This document shows positions 46,275 through 59,392 of a stretch of DNA of 64,000 bases, in pieces (position 1 is the first letter of the stretch; every line of letters starts with the position of its first letter). The stretch comes from Lutraria lutraria (Eukaryota; Mollusca; Bivalvia; Venerida; Mactridae): the NCBI GenBank assembly GCA_964023205.1, contig OZ026840.1, forward strand, positions 13,282,454-13,346,453, read 5' to 3'. Both the position numbers and the translations under genes were made by a program. The notes under the pieces are model-generated. The model had not been told where the DNA came from and made no database searches. It was given only the letters and a program-made list of their open reading frames with translations.

Positions 46275-49200
46275 GTAAATTTATAAGCCTGTATAAGTTA
46301 TAGGCCTGTAATTTTCTGCACAAAAATGTGCATGTATATATTTTAATTGTATTTTTGAAAGAATGATTTGGCAAAAAAATCAAACCTTATTAGCTGCGCG
46401 TAAAGCAATATATTATCTTATTTTATTTTTTTGTGGAATTTTGTTACTAATGCTGCATATAGATGTTGGCGCGTTGCTTATCTATTAATATGTCATCGCA
46501 TAATAATATTAATATCAACATGAACCATATTGAAAAAAAATACTAACAAATATGATTTTACCCCCCCCCCGGTATTTTTTTTTCAATGTCATACATTTTG
46601 TTATTTTGGCAGGCCTTTGAAGTTAACATCAAGTGGCTATCTTGTGTGAAAATTTGTTTTGTTTACCATATTAGGGATTATGCAGTCAAGGCAATTACTG
46701 GTCCCAGAACAGTATGGGTCCATAGATATCATCAGAAACATGTGTCACCAAAAGTTTTATGGTCATGCATTGTTTATTACAGCTGACGTCTGTGACACTT
46801 CAAGACTAATATATGTGTACAATCAGATAACATTCAAGAATGAAAAATCAATTATTTAAAAAAAACAATGTGTTTGCGAAAAAGAATTGACCATTTTTAA
46901 TTTGAATTGCGAGACAAATATCCTCATTTAAGTGTTGAAACTGCTGGCAACCATCAATTACAGATTATCACAGTCTAAAATACTGAAATTAAAGAAATCA
47001 AACGATTGGTTCTCAAGTTTTAGCGACTACAGTTTTGATGTTATGACCCGGCCTAGAATTTAACTGAAACTTTCAGTCTTTAAAGGGTAGCCAATTTATA
47101 TTTTAATTCTGAGGCAAATATCCTCATTTGAGAGTGTTGAAACTTCGGGCAACGATCAATCACACATTATCACAGTCTAAAATAATGGATTTATAGAAAT
47201 AAAGCTAATAGTTCTCAAGTTTTAGCGAGTACAGTTTTGATGTTATGAATCGGCCAGGAATTTCACTGAAACTTTCAGTCTTTAAAGCGTAACCATTTTA
47301 AATTTGAATTCTGAGGCAAATATCCTCATTTGAGTGTTAAAACTTCGGGCAACCATCAACCACATATCAACAAAGTCAAAATAACTTGAATCATAGAAAT
47401 CAAACGAATAGTTTTAAAGTTTTAGCGAGTGCAGTTTGATGTATTTGCTAGGCCTAGAATTTCACTCGAATAATCAGACTTTAAGGGTGACATCAGTCTT
47501 TAAACATAAATTAAGACATATAATCAAATCTGAGAGCATTGAAACTTCGGGCAACCATCAATCATGTATCAACAAAGTAAAAAAAATTGAATTTTTGAAA
47601 TCCAGCAATAAGTTTTCGAGTTTTAGCGAGTACAGTTTTAATATTATGACTCGGCCAGGAATTTCACTGAAACGTTCAGTCTTTAAAGCGTAACCATTTT
47701 GATTTGAATTCCGAGGTAATTATCCTCATTTGAGAGGGTTGAAACTTCCGGCAACCATCAACCACATATCAACAAAGTTAAAATAACTTGAATCATAGAA
47801 ATCAAACTAACAGTTCTGAGGTTTTAGCGAGTACAGTTTTGATGTATTTGCTAGGACTAGAATTTCACTCGAATAATCAGACTTTAAGGGTGACATCAGT
47901 TTAAACATAAATTAAGATATATAATCAAATCTGAGAGCATTGAAACTTCGGGCAACCATCAATCATGTATCAACAAAGTCAAAATAACTTTAATTATTTA
48001 AATCCAGCAATTAGTTCTCGAGTTTTAGCGAGTACAGTTTTGATGTTCTGGCCTTCCCCACCCACCGCAAGTTACAACGCATCTCCACTCAGTACAGTAC
48101 TCTACTTGTTTATTTCAATGAACTCGTTGAGTATGTATATAAATATATATATACACACACACACGAAATGATCTAATAATAATTTTCTAAATTTTATGCA
48201 TTCAGCTAGTGTTCGATATTTGTGAAGTGAAGTTGATAAACAGAGACGTAAGCAACCGTATCTCAATTATACAAAATGGCGGACGACGGTTGCGGTTGTT
48301 GATCGCGTGAGAAATCCCGCGACGCATACGAGATTTCCCGGTATTTCCTTATCTCAAAGAACGAGTTGCCTATCTCTTGTATTATACGTCTCTGGCGGTA
48401 CACATAAATTTGCGAAGAAATAACAGTTATTGTGAAGTTCGCAATTATTATGTTGGTTCACAGTGTGTGAAGGGTATTTTGGTGTTAAGACAGAAGAATC
48501 GTAATGGAACTAATGGAATCGTGCGAAGTCGGTATACTCCGTAGCGAGATAGGCAAATATCGCCGTATAACGGCTCGTTTCCGTAATTTCCATAATTTTT
48601 ACAATAAACCTGTCATATAGTCCAACATCATGATATTAAGTTTTAATATAATTCACATACCAATTATATAGATTTTCTGAAAAATCTTAAACTACGATTA
48701 ATCAATCGATAGTGCCGGGTTTATGTCAGTTCATTTCGATAGCAATTTTGTTCCGAGTATGGAACTAAAAACATGGAAAATCGAAAAACTCTTCGAAATC
48801 AGATTATCACTAAAAGAATTATGTGTATCGATTTTAATTCGTTTCTAACACTGTAGTGTGCAATTAAAGTGACATGTGTGACATAATCAAGATATATATT
48901 ATTAAAATGAAGCGTTTTTAAGAGCTTTTCGGTATGTACTAAATCAGTAAATATGACAGCAACAATGCTTATTTTGGTACCGATGGATTCGGAAAATTAT
49001 AGAATGGATAATGGGCTACATAAAAAACTCGAAACATCTGATAACTTAGATAACCATCATGCTAGGTTGATGGAATTTAGCACATGAATATGTATATGTG
49101 CATAAATAGATGGCAATATTGAGATGGTGTATGTTAATTCCTAAGCATGAATATCCATCAACTGTACAGTTCCTAATTTAGGATTTCTCCTAACAGTCAT

Positions 49201-49355
49201 TGTTGTGTTGCGAGCAACACCAGTGACTTGTCTCATAGGAAAAAAATTACATTCCGACAGTACTTTCAGTACTTTGATTATATTGAGGTTTGATTTTAAA
49301 GATATATGGTGTAAAGTCGGTCAGCAAATTATGTGTTGATGAGTGTGAAAGTACT

Positions 49356-50978
49356 TTTTAGCTCACCAGAGCACGAATGTGCTCAGGGTGAGCTTTTGTG
49401 ATCGCCCTGCGTCCATCGTGCGTCGTGCGTCGTGCGCCGTGCGTCGTGCGTCGTTACGAATTCGTGGCGTCCATGTTTACTTAAAACAACATCTCCTCCT
49501 ACACCGCTATGCTGATTGCAACCAAACTTGGCTGGAATGATCCTCGGGTGGTCCCCTTTTAAAGTTGTTCAAAAAATTAAATTTCATTAAAAATTCTGGT
49601 TGCTATGGCAACAAATAGAAAAAACTTAAAAAATCTTCTTGTCTGAAACCACAGGGCCTAGAGCTGAGATATTTGGTATGTAGCATTGTCTAATGGAACT
49701 CTACAAAGATTGTTCAAATTATTCCCCTAGGGTCAAAATTGGCTCCGCCCCGGGGGTAACTTGATTTTACATAGACTTATATAGGAAATTTAAAAAAATT
49801 TCTTGTCAAAAACTACAATGCCTAGAGCTTTGATATTTGGTGTGTAGCATAGTCTAGTGGACCTCTACCAAGTTTGTTCAAATTATTGCACTAGGGTCAA
49901 AATTGGCCCCGCCCCGGGGGTCACTTGATTTATATAGACTTATATAGGAAAATTTAAAAAATCTTCTTCTCCGAAACCGCAAGGCCTAGAGCTTAGATAT
50001 TTTGTATGTGGCATTGTCTAGTGGACCTCTACCAAGTTTGTTGAAATTATGGCCCCGGGGTCAAAATTGGCCCTGCCCTGGGGTTTATTCTATTTTATAT
50101 AGGAAAATTTAAAAAATCTTCTTCTCCGAAACCACAAGGCCTAGAGCTTTGATATTTGGTGTGTAGCATAGTCTAGTGGACCTCTACCAAGTTTGTTCAA
50201 ATTATTGCCCTAGGGTCAAAATTGGCCCCGCCCCAGGGGTCACTTGATTTATATAGTCTTATATAGGAAAATTTAAAAAATCTTCTACTCCGAAACCACA
50301 AGGCCTAGAGCTAAGATATTTGGTATGTAACATTATCTAGTGGACCTCTACCAAGTTTGTTCAAATTATTACCCTAGGGTCAAAATTGGCCCTGCCCTGG
50401 GGTTTATTCTATTTTATATAGGAAAATTTAAAAAATCTTCTTCTCCGAAATCACAAAGCCTAGAGCTAAGATATTTGGTATGTGGCATTGTCTAGTGGAC
50501 CTCTACCAAGTTTGTTCAAATTATTGCCCTAGGGTCAAAATTGGCCCCGCCCCGGGGGTCACTTGATTTATATAGACTTAAATAGGAAAATTTAAAAAAT
50601 CTTCTTCTCCGAAACCGCAAGGCCTAGAGCTTAGATATTTTGTATGCGGCATTGTGTAGTGAACCTCTACCAAGTTTGTTCAAATTATGGCCCCGGGGTC
50701 AAAATTAGCCCTGCCCTAGGGTTTATTCTATTTTATATAGGAAAATTTTTAAAAATTTTCTTCTCCGAAACCACAAGGCCTAGAGCTAAGATATTTGGTA
50801 TCTAGCTTTGTCTAATGGACCTCTTTTAAATATGTTCATATAAGGGCCATGGGATAAAAAACGGCCCAGATGGGTCACTTGATCTTACTTAGACTCGTAT
50901 AGAAAACTTCAACAATGTTAATCTCCAAATGACCTTTTCTCCTGGTGAGCATTTATAGGGCCATCATGGCCCACTTGT
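49356..50978 (-). mobile_element. Pearl/Helentron-like element in copy 2
   Basis: Same ends and alternating units as in copy 1, with one more 7-bp cgtgcgt unit near its 3' end. Confidence 0.7.
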
Positions 50979-50992
50979 TACATAATTTTCAG

Positions 50993-51063
50993 CAAAAAAT
51001 GCTTGATAGGATGCAGGAGTCTGATTCCGATCAAGGGAGCAACACTGAACTATTTTTGGCCCT
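50993..51063 (+). pseudogene. Decayed duplicate of HEPN-locus exon 5 (copy 2)
   Basis: Identical to the relic at 46204-46274: acceptor kept, acidic SDSDQGS core kept, donor not in phase. Confidence 0.7.
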
Positions 51064-54000
51064 GTAAATTTATAAGCCTGTATAAGTTATAGGCCTGTAA
51101 TTTTCTGCACAAAAATGTGCATGTATATATTTTAATTGTATTTTTGAAAGAATGATTTGGCAAAAAAATCAAACCTTATTAGCTGCGCGTAAAGCAATAT
51201 ATTATCTTATTTTATTTTTTTGTGGAATTTTGTTACTAATGCTGCATATAGATGTTGGCGCGTTGCTTATCTATTAATATGTCATCGCATAATAATATTA
51301 ATATCAACATGAACCATATTGAAAAAAAATACTAACAAATATGATTTTACCCCCCCCCCCCGGTATTTTTTTTTCAATGTCATACATTTTGTTATTTTGG
51401 CAGGCCTTTGAAGTTAACATCAAGTGGCTATCTTGTGTGAAAATTTGTTTTGTTTACCATATTAGGGATTATGCAGTCAAGGCAATTACTGGTCCCAGAA
51501 CAGTATGGGTCCATAGATATCATCAGAAACATGTGTCACCAAAAGTTTTATGGTCATGCATTGTTTATTACAGCTGACGTCTGTGACACTTCAAGACTAA
51601 TATATGTGTACAATCAGATAACATTCAAGAATGAAAAATCAATTATTTAAAAAAAACAATGTGTTTGCGAAAAAGAATTGACCATTTTTAATTTGAATTG
51701 CGAGACAAATATCCTCATTTAAGTGTTGAAACTGCTGGCAACCATCAATTACAGATTATCACAGTCTAAAATACTGAAATTAAAGAAATCAAACGATTGG
51801 TTCTCAAGTTTTAGCGACTACAGTTTTGATGTTATGACCCGGCCTAGAATTTAACTGAAACTTTCAGTCTTTAAAGGGTAGCCAATTTATATTTTAATTC
51901 TGAGGCAAATATCCTCATTTGAGAGTGTTGAAACTTCGGGCAACGATCAATCACACATTATCACAGTCTAAAATAATGGATTTATAGAAATAAAGCTAAT
52001 AGTTCTCAAGTTTTAGCGAGTACAGTTTTGATGTTATGAATCGGCCAGGAATTTCACTGAAACTTTCAGTCTTTAAAGCGTAACCATTTTAAATTTGAAT
52101 TCTGAGGCAAATATCCTCATTTGAGTGTTAAAACTTCGGGCAACCATCAACCACATATCAACAAAGTCAAAATAACTTGAATCATAGAAATCAAACGAAT
52201 AGTTTTAAAGTTTTAGCGAGTGCAGTTTGATGTATTTGCTAGGCCTAGAATTTCACTCGAATAATCAGACTTTAAGGGTGACATCAGTCTTTAAACATAA
52301 ATTAAGACATATAATCAAATCTGAGAGCATTGAAACTTCGGGCAACCATCAATCATGTATCAACAAAGTAAAAAAAATTGAATTTTTGAAATCCAGCAAT
52401 AAGTTTTCGAGTTTTAGCGAGTACAGTTTTAATATTATGACTCGGCCAGGAATTTCACTGAAACGTTCAGTCTTTAAAGCGTAACAATTTTGATTTGAAT
52501 TCCGAGGTAATTATCCTCATTTGAGAGGGTTGAAACTTCCGGCAACCATCAACCACATATCAACAAAGTTAAAATAACTTGAATCATAGAAATCAAACTA
52601 ACAGTTCTGAGGTTTTAGCGAGTACAGTTTTGATGTATTTGCTAGGACTAGAATTTCACTCGAATAATCAGACTTTAAGGGTGACATCAGTTTAAACATA
52701 AATTAAGATATATAATCAAATCTGAGAGCATTGAAACTTCGGGCAACCATCAATCATGTATCAACAAAGTCAAAATAACTTTAATTATTTAAATCCAGCA
52801 ATTAGTTCTCGAGTTTTAGCGAGTACAGTTTTGATGTTCTGGCCTTCCCCACCCACCGCAAGTTACAACGCATCTCCACTCAGTACAGTACTCTACTTGT
52901 TTATTTCAATGAACTCGTTGAGTATGTATATAAATATATATATACACACACACACGAAATGATCTAATAATAATTTTCTAAATTTTATGCATTCAGCTAG
53001 TGTTCGATATTTGTGAAGTGAAGTTGATAAACAGAGACGTAAGCAACCGTATCTCAATTATACAAAATGGCGGACGACGGTTGCGGTTGTTGATCGCGTG
53101 AGAAATCCCGCGACGCATACGAGATTTCCCGGTATTTCCTTATCTCAAAGAACGAGTTGCCTATCTCTTGTATTATACGTCTCTGGCGGTACACATAAAT
53201 TTGCGAAGAAATAACAGTTATTGTGAAGTTCGCAATTATTATGTTGGTTCACAGTGTGTGAAGGGTATTTTGGTGTTAAGACAGAAGAATCGTAATGGAA
53301 CTAATGGAATCGTGCGAAGTCGGTATACTCCGTAGCGAGATAGGCAAATATCGCCGTATAACGGCTCGTTTCCGTAATTTCCATAATTTTTACAATAAAC
53401 CTGTCATATAGTCCAACATCATGATATTAAGTTTTAATATAATTCACATACCAATTATATAGATTTTCTGAAAAATCTTAAACTACGATTAATCAATCGA
53501 TAGTGCCGGGTTTATGTCAGTTCATTTCGATAGCAATTTTGTTCCGAGTATGGAACTAAAAACATGGAAAATCGAAAAACTCTTCGAAATCAGATTATCA
53601 CTAAAAGAATTATGTGTATCGATTTTAATTCGTTTCTAACACTGTAGTGTGCAATTAAAGTGACATGTGTGACATAATCAAGATATATATTATTAAAATG
53701 AAGCGTTTTTAAGAGCTTTTCGGTATGTACTAAATCAGTAAATATGACAGCAACAATGCTTATTTTGGTACCGATGGATTCGGAAAATTATAGAATGGAT
53801 AATGGGCTACATAAAAAACTCGAAACATCTGATAACTTAGATAACCATCATGCTAGGTTGATGGAATTTAGCACATGAATATGTATATGTGCATAAATAG
53901 ATGGCAATATTGAGATGGTGTATGTTAATTCCTAAGCATGAATATCCATCAACTGTACAGTTCCTAATTTAGGATTTCTCCTAACAGTCATTGTTGTGTT

Positions 54001-54144
54001 GCGAGCAACACCAGTGACTTGTCTCATAGGAAAAAAATTACATTCCGACAGTACTTTCAGTACTTTGATTATATTGAGGTTTGATTTTAAAGATATATGG
54101 TGTAAAGTCGGTCAGCAAATTATGTGTTGATGAGTGTGAAAGTA

Positions 54145-55768
54145 CTTTTTAGCTCACCAGAGCACGAATGTGCTCAGGGTGAGCTTTTGTGATCGCCCTG
54201 CGTCCATCGTGCGTCGTGCGTCGTGCGCCGTGCGTCGTGCGTCGTTACGAATTCGTGGCGTCCATGTTTACTTAAAACAACATCTCCTCCTACACCGCTA
54301 TGCTGATTGCAACCAAACTTGGCTGGAATGATCCTCGGGTGGTCCCCTTTTAAAGTTGTTCAAAAAATTAAATTTCATTAAAAATTCTGGTTGCTATGGC
54401 AACAAATAGAAAAAACTTAAAAAATCTTCTTGTCTGAAACCACAGGGCCTAGAGCTGAGATATTTGGTATGTAGCATTGTCTAATGGAACTCTACAAAGA
54501 TTGTTCAAATTATTCCCCTAGGGTCAAAATTGGCTCCGCCCCGGGGGTAACTTGATTTTACATAGACTTATATAGGAAATTTAAAAAATTGTCTTGTCAA
54601 AAACTACAATGCCTAGAGCTTTGATATTTGGTGTGTAGCATAGTCTAGTGGACCTCTACCAAGTTTGTTCAAATTATTGCACTAGGGTCAAAATTGGCCC
54701 CGCCCCGGGGGTCACTTGATTTATATAGACTTATATAGGAAAATTTAAAAAATCTTCTTCTCCGAAACCGCAAGGCCTAGAGCTTAGATATTTTGTATGT
54801 GGCATTGTCTAGTGGACCTCTACCAAGTTTGTTGAAATTATGGCCCCGGGGTCAAAATTGGCCCTGCCCTGGGGTTTATTCTATTTTATATAGGAAAATT
54901 TAAAAAATCTTCTTCTCCGAAACCACAAGGCCTAGAGCTTTGATATTTGGTGTGTAGCATAGTCTAGTGGACCTCTACCAAGTTTGTTCAAATTATTGCC
55001 CTAGGGTCAAAATTGGCCCCGCCCCAGGGGTCACTTGATTTATATAGTCTTATATAGGAAAATTTAAAAATCTTCTACTCCGAAACCACAAGGCCTAGAG
55101 CTAAGATATTTGGTATGTAACATTATCTAGTGGACCTCTACCAAGTTTGTTCAAATTATTACCCTAGGGTCAAAATTGGCCCTGCCCTGGGGTTTATTCT
55201 ATTTTATATAGGAAAATTTAAAATATCTTCTTCTCCGAAATCACAAAGCCTAGAGCTAAGATATTTGGTATGTGGCATTGTCTAGTGGACCTCTACCAAG
55301 TTTGTTCAAATTATTGCCCTAGGGTCAAAATTGGCCCCGCCCCGGGGGTCACTTGATTTATATAGACTTAAATAGGAAAATTTAAAAAATCTTCTTCTCC
55401 GAAACCGCAAGGCCTAGAGCTTAGATATTTTGTATGCGGCATTGTGTAGTGAACCTCTACCAAGTTTGTTCAAATTATGGCCCCGGGGTCAAAATTAGCC
55501 CTGCCCTAGGGTTTATTCTATTTTATATAGGAAAATTTTTAAAAATTTTCTTCTCCGAAACCACAAGGCCTAGAGCTAAGATATTTGGTATCTAGCTTTG
55601 TCTAATGGACCTCTTTTAAATATGTTCATATAAGGGCCATGGGATAAAAAACGGCCCAGATGGGTCACTTGATCTTACTTAGACTCGTATAGAAAACTTC
55701 AACAATGTTAATCTCCAAATGACCTTTTCTCCTGGTGAGCATTTATAGGGCCATCATGGCCCTCTTGT
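54145..55768 (-). mobile_element. Pearl/Helentron-like element in copy 3
   Basis: Same structure as in copies 1 and 2, with several private indels in A-runs. Confidence 0.7.
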
Positions 55769-55782
55769 TACATAATTTTCAG

Positions 55783-55853
55783 CAAAAAATGCTTGATAGG
55801 ATGCAGGAGTCTGATTCCGATCAAGGGAGCAACACTGAACTATTTTTGGCCCT
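55783..55853 (+). pseudogene. Decayed duplicate of HEPN-locus exon 5 (copy 3)
   Basis: Same relic as in copies 1 and 2, 2.7 kb upstream of the functional-looking version at 58494. Confidence 0.7.
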
Positions 55854-56379
55854 GTAAATTTATAAGCCTGTATAAGTTATAGGCCTGTAATTTTCTGCAC
55901 AAAAATGTGCATGTATATATTTTAATTGTATTTTTGAAAGAATGATTTGGCAAAAAAATCAAACCTTATTAGCTGCGCGTAAAGCAATATATTATCTGCG
56001 AACATATTAGAAGAAATCTATAATATCAGGAAAAAGCTGAATTATTGTTGCTTAGTAATTCATGCACTTCATTAATAAATAATAAAAATAGTGCATCCAC
56101 CCGGACATCTGAGTGTTTCTGCATTTCAAACTTTGATGTGATGAAACATTTAACTTCATTGTACATATATTCGATATATCTTAACATGTTGCCATTAATG
56201 CATTTTTACTATATAATAGTTTCCAGATAGAATACTACTATTTGCTGAATCAAAGGCTTTTTGAAAGTCAATGAATGCAACATGTATTGATTTATCTTTT
56301 TGTTCTGATATTTACTTAAAACACTATAAAGCAATAAACATTTTATTAACACAAACGACTAATGAAATCCTTCCGTAAT

Positions 56380-56610
56380 TGTTTGTATTAAAATGCCTTT
56401 TAACGTAAGGGGTTACTAACACTTCAGACCTGATATAATGTCGTGGGTTAGAGCCACTTTTAGTGTGAGAAAGTAGGCAGTTGCTTACGGAAGATGGGAT
56501 TCTAGCACTGATTCTTCCCAGGAACGATGGTTAAGTTAACTGTCCGCCTCATATGCCTCTGACTGTTAAAAAGTGGCGTAAAACTCAATATAAACAATCA
56601 AAGAATACTT
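56380..56610 (+). mobile_element. Decayed SINE upstream of exon 4
   Basis: The 3' portion ctgttaaaaagtggcgtaaa followed by actcaatataaacaatc matches the usual bivalve SINE tail pattern (ctgttgaaaa-x-ggcgttaaa plus A-rich end). The tRNA-like head is poorly kept. It ends about 75 bp before the acceptor of the exon at 56685. Confidence 0.45.
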
Positions 56611-56684
56611 ACAGGCCTATTAACTGAGAATGTGTCACTTGCAAATAATCTGTTTATGATTTTTATATTTTATTGTATTTCCAG

Positions 56685-57212
56685 CCTAAAGAGCGTCACT
56701 CAGGGCATATGGAAGATTCTGATTCTGACAAAGGAGAATTATTATATGTTAGAAAGGAAAACGAAAACGAACTGAAAGAAATACAATTTGTTTTAAAGAA
56801 TACTGACATCGAATTGAAGGAAAGGCAAGATGCTTTAAAGAATACTGACATCGAATTGAAAGAAAGGCAAGATGCTTCAAAGAATACCGACATCGAATTG
56901 AGGGAAACGCAAGATGCTTTAAAGAATACTGACATCGAATTGAAGGAAAGGGAAGATGCTTTGAAGAATACTGACATCGAATTGAGGGAAAGGCAAGATG
57001 CTTCAAAGAATACTGACATCGAATTGAGGGAAAGGCAAGGTGCTTTAAAGAATACTGACATCGAATTGAAGGAAAACCAAGGCGCCTTAAAGAATATTGA
57101 CCATATATTGAAGGAAAGGCAAAGCGCTTTAACGATTGTAGACACAGAACTGAAAGAAAGACAAAGAGCAGAAAATGTGCTGAAAACGCTTCAGTCTTTA
57201 AAGGACAATGGA
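56685..57212 (+). CDS. HEPN-locus exon 4: coiled coil built from nine 14-residue repeats
   Basis: The acceptor tgtatttccag ends at 56684 and the donor GTAAGT starts at 57213. It is 176 codons, phase 0 both sides. It begins PKERHSGHMEDSDSDKGELL, an acidic opening that itself echoes the SDSD linker of exon 5. Nine tandem 14-residue units of the form KNTDIELKERQDAL follow (42-bp DNA repeat, about 56796-57173), then VLKTLQSLKDNG. With two heptads per unit and Leu/Ile at a/d-like positions it should be a long parallel coiled coil for oligomerisation. The units are very similar at DNA level, so the array probably varies in number between alleles. It is the expanded paralogue of the exon at 37774. 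Confidence 0.85.
56796..57173 (+). repeat. 42-bp coding minisatellite, nine units
   Basis: The unit is aagaatactgacatcgaatt plus gaaggaaaggcaagatgcttta with few substitutions in the first seven units; units 8 and 9 are more diverged. The length is always a multiple of three, so the frame is kept. Confidence 0.9.
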
Positions 57213-57239
57213 GTAAGTTTTCATTTAGCTTCGTTATAA

Positions 57240-58493
57240 TATCTATCTGTACTTTTTCCTATTGGTTCAAGTATTGGGACTAGTCGAAGAAAACCATCCT
57301 ATAAACTATCACTTTATCAAGGATGACATAGCATTTTAATGAAATGCAAGTTTTTAGAAAATATTCACAGTGGTTTCGCGCCATATGACGCACCGCTAGC
57401 TATAATTCTCTCTTAAATTTTAGTTTCAGCCGCGTGAAACAAAATACTCAGTTTTACACAATATCAGACCGTTTTTAACCACATCCTTACACCTCACATG
57501 ACGTATTAAACGATCCGCAATGCCTGAGTTAAGTACCGACCACTGACTAGTCACGTGATGTCTAACAATCGACATAGTAATAGTTTGTGATTTGCGGGAA
57601 TTATGACTTCTTCAGACGAAATATTTTCGATTTAGATATATCTAATGCAAAAAAAAAGGAAATATTTTAAGATCGTTTAAATAAAGATAAAGACTTGAAA
57701 TCTATGGGATATGAGCTTTGGGTTTCACGGATGGGCTCCACTGATACCGTGACCAGTGAAATAATGTTTCCTCATCTCGTGGCAATCATCATACATTCAA
57801 TTACTGTCTCTATGAAGCACCCAAGATATCCTGGGTTTGCACCCACCACGGGCAGTTTATTCGGTCGTATCTCCGATGAGGAATTTTGAGCATTGTCCAC
57901 CACAGGTAACCAGGGGGAGACAACCTACTCTGGAATCACATCCAATGTTGCTTAACAAGTTTTCCATTTCCGTACCATGGTAAACCACAGGCGAAACTTA
58001 ACGATAAGTATGGATACCTGTAATTTGATACTGGACAGGGATTGATCTGTCTCTCTGCCCCACTGTCCCTGATGGGATTACCAACATGCGTTACAGGTGA
58101 CTGGAGGGCAGGGACCAGGCGATGTTTTGAGAGTATATTTTTCCTTATTCTAGGCTTTCAGCATTTGAGTGAAATCGGGCCTTCCTAAACAGACACGTAC
58201 CTTTTAACCTTCCTTCCCCATTCGTATCCTAATAGCCAATCTGACATTGCAATGAATTGGTTATGTTTCTTGTTAAATAAATCTTATCCAATGGCTCTGA
58301 ATACAATTTCTCTTTAACATACAAAATTGTACCTCAATATGATCTGTGTCATAATTCCTTTACATTACATTCTGATGAAAAAAAAGTTAAAATGAGGTGG
58401 TTTTATATTGAGGTTTAACTTTCACGATATATTGCTAAATAAGTAATCATAATTGTGTTGATGAATGTGAAAGCATTTTAACTTAAATTTCAG
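57240..58493. other. Intron 4, no exon seen
   Basis: The intron start shares blocks with the intron after exon 3. Its last ~120 bp (ttatattgaggttt...gtgttgatgaatgtgaaag) match 44500-44573 in the triplicated unit. A 64-codon open frame at 57695-57889 has no recognisable features. Confidence 0.5.
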
Positions 58494-58575
58494 CAAAGAC
58501 TGCTTGAAGAGACGCTGGAGTCTGATTCCGATCAAGGCAGCGATACTGAACTATCTTGTACTTCCATAGATCCAA
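58494..58575 (+). CDS. HEPN-locus exon 5: acidic linker
   Basis: The acceptor aaatttcag ends at 58493 and the donor GTAAGA starts at 58576. It encodes QRLLEETLESDSDQGSDTEL then SCTSIDP, ending in phase 1 (a), which joins gt of exon 6 to make Ser. It is an acidic Ser/Asp linker between the coiled coil and the HEPN domain, with possible CK2-type phosphorylation sites. Three relic duplicates lie upstream in the 4.8-kb repeats. Confidence 0.8.
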
Positions 58576-58736
58576 GTAAGACACATTTTATGATGAATAA
58601 ACTGTAGACAGAATTAAATAATTTTACTCTGTATTATGTGATACATTTTTTCAATTTAGAAGATAAGCCTATTTCGATGATAAATCGGAGTGTGAATTTA
58701 TTACTTATTTCATTCACTTTTTTTGTTGTTCCGTAG

Positions 58737-59221
58737 GTGTAAAAGCGGACCTTAATAACCCACAGTACCATAACTGGGTAAAAGGAACTTTATCATGCAA
58801 ATATGTCAGCGAAGGCGCTCGATGTTTCATTCTTACAGTATTTGAGAAATTTCTGCATCAAATTCTACCGAATGGAGGATCACATTTCGAAGACGGTGAA
58901 AATATAAAGAAAATGTGTGAGGAGGGAGTACGATGGAAGTCCAATTATTGGGAATATCCAACAGAAAGTATTCATTGCAATGAGTGTAAGTCTTTATTTG
59001 ACGAGGTAGTTAGGCTTCATCTGAGAATAAACTCACAGTCGTCAGCATTTTGTAATTGCAAGAAGATACAAGTTGGTGGAGCATGGGGTATTGCTAAATT
59101 ATTTATGCCTGGAAACTGCGGAGACGTTATAAAACCAGAAGATTCGGACACGTTGGGACTATTTCATACTATGCTGAACTGTGCGCTTTTCATTAAATGT
59201 AGCCATAAAAGCATCGAAAAG
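58737..59221 (+). CDS. HEPN-locus exon 6: HEPN_DZIP3-like domain, N-terminal part
   Basis: The acceptor ccgtag ends at 58736 and the donor GTAAGT starts at 59222. It is 161 codons plus the shared Ser, beginning VKADLNNPQYHNWVKGTLSC. Landmarks in order: FILTVFEKFLHQIL helix, WKSNYWEYP, Cys pairs in HCNECKS and FCNCKKI, GGAWGIAKLFMPGN, then SDTLGLFHTMLNCALF. The W-x-I-AK-x-FMP step, followed ~25 residues later by a helix with N-C, is the signature I associate with the HEPN domain of DZIP3 and its many molluscan relatives. It connects in phase 0 to the exon carrying the catalytic-type R-x4-H motif. No ligase RING or STAND ATPase is seen in the window. Confidence 0.8.
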
Positions 59222-59392
59222 GTAAGTGATGAGCACTAAACATTCAAACTTTAAGAGCAACTATGTAAAAAGTTCTGACCGAAATAATTACCAAGCAGTA
59301 ATACACGCGATATGATTTCATGATAAATGCTACTAAATGAACTCATAGAGCAGAACATAAATATGAATTATTTGAACTAATTATAATTTTAG

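Larger units (their letters stand above)
41638..46419. repeat. Segmental tandem duplication, copy 1 (4782 bp)
   Basis: First of three head-to-tail copies, nearly identical to copies 2 and 3. Order inside: poly-C tract (41769-41780), a short open block of unknown nature (41820-42080), six ~201-bp tandem units (42100-43275), non-repetitive DNA, an intron-like stretch matching sequence before exon 5, a pearl-like element on minus (44574-46189), and a decayed copy of exon 5 (46204-46274). Confidence 0.9.
46420..51208. repeat. Segmental tandem duplication, copy 2 (4789 bp)
   Basis: Same content as copy 1. Visible differences are few: one extra 7-bp GTGCGTC unit, a shorter poly-C tract (46561-46570), and gttggcgcgttg instead of gttgggcgttg. 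Confidence 0.9.
51209..55997. repeat. Segmental tandem duplication, copy 3 (4789 bp)
   Basis: Third copy. Private differences include a longer poly-C (14 C), taacaattttg for taaccattttg, taaaaaattg for taaaaaaatt, taaaatatc for taaaaaatc, and gccctcttg for gcccacttg. It ends at 55997, where sequence becomes unique (gcgaacatattag). Confidence 0.9.

Noticed and set aside
56696..57145. Long minus-strand frames opposite exon 4 (149 and 85 codons)
   Set aside because: Mirror frames created by the 42-bp repeat, whose length is a multiple of three. The plus strand has splice sites and coil logic.
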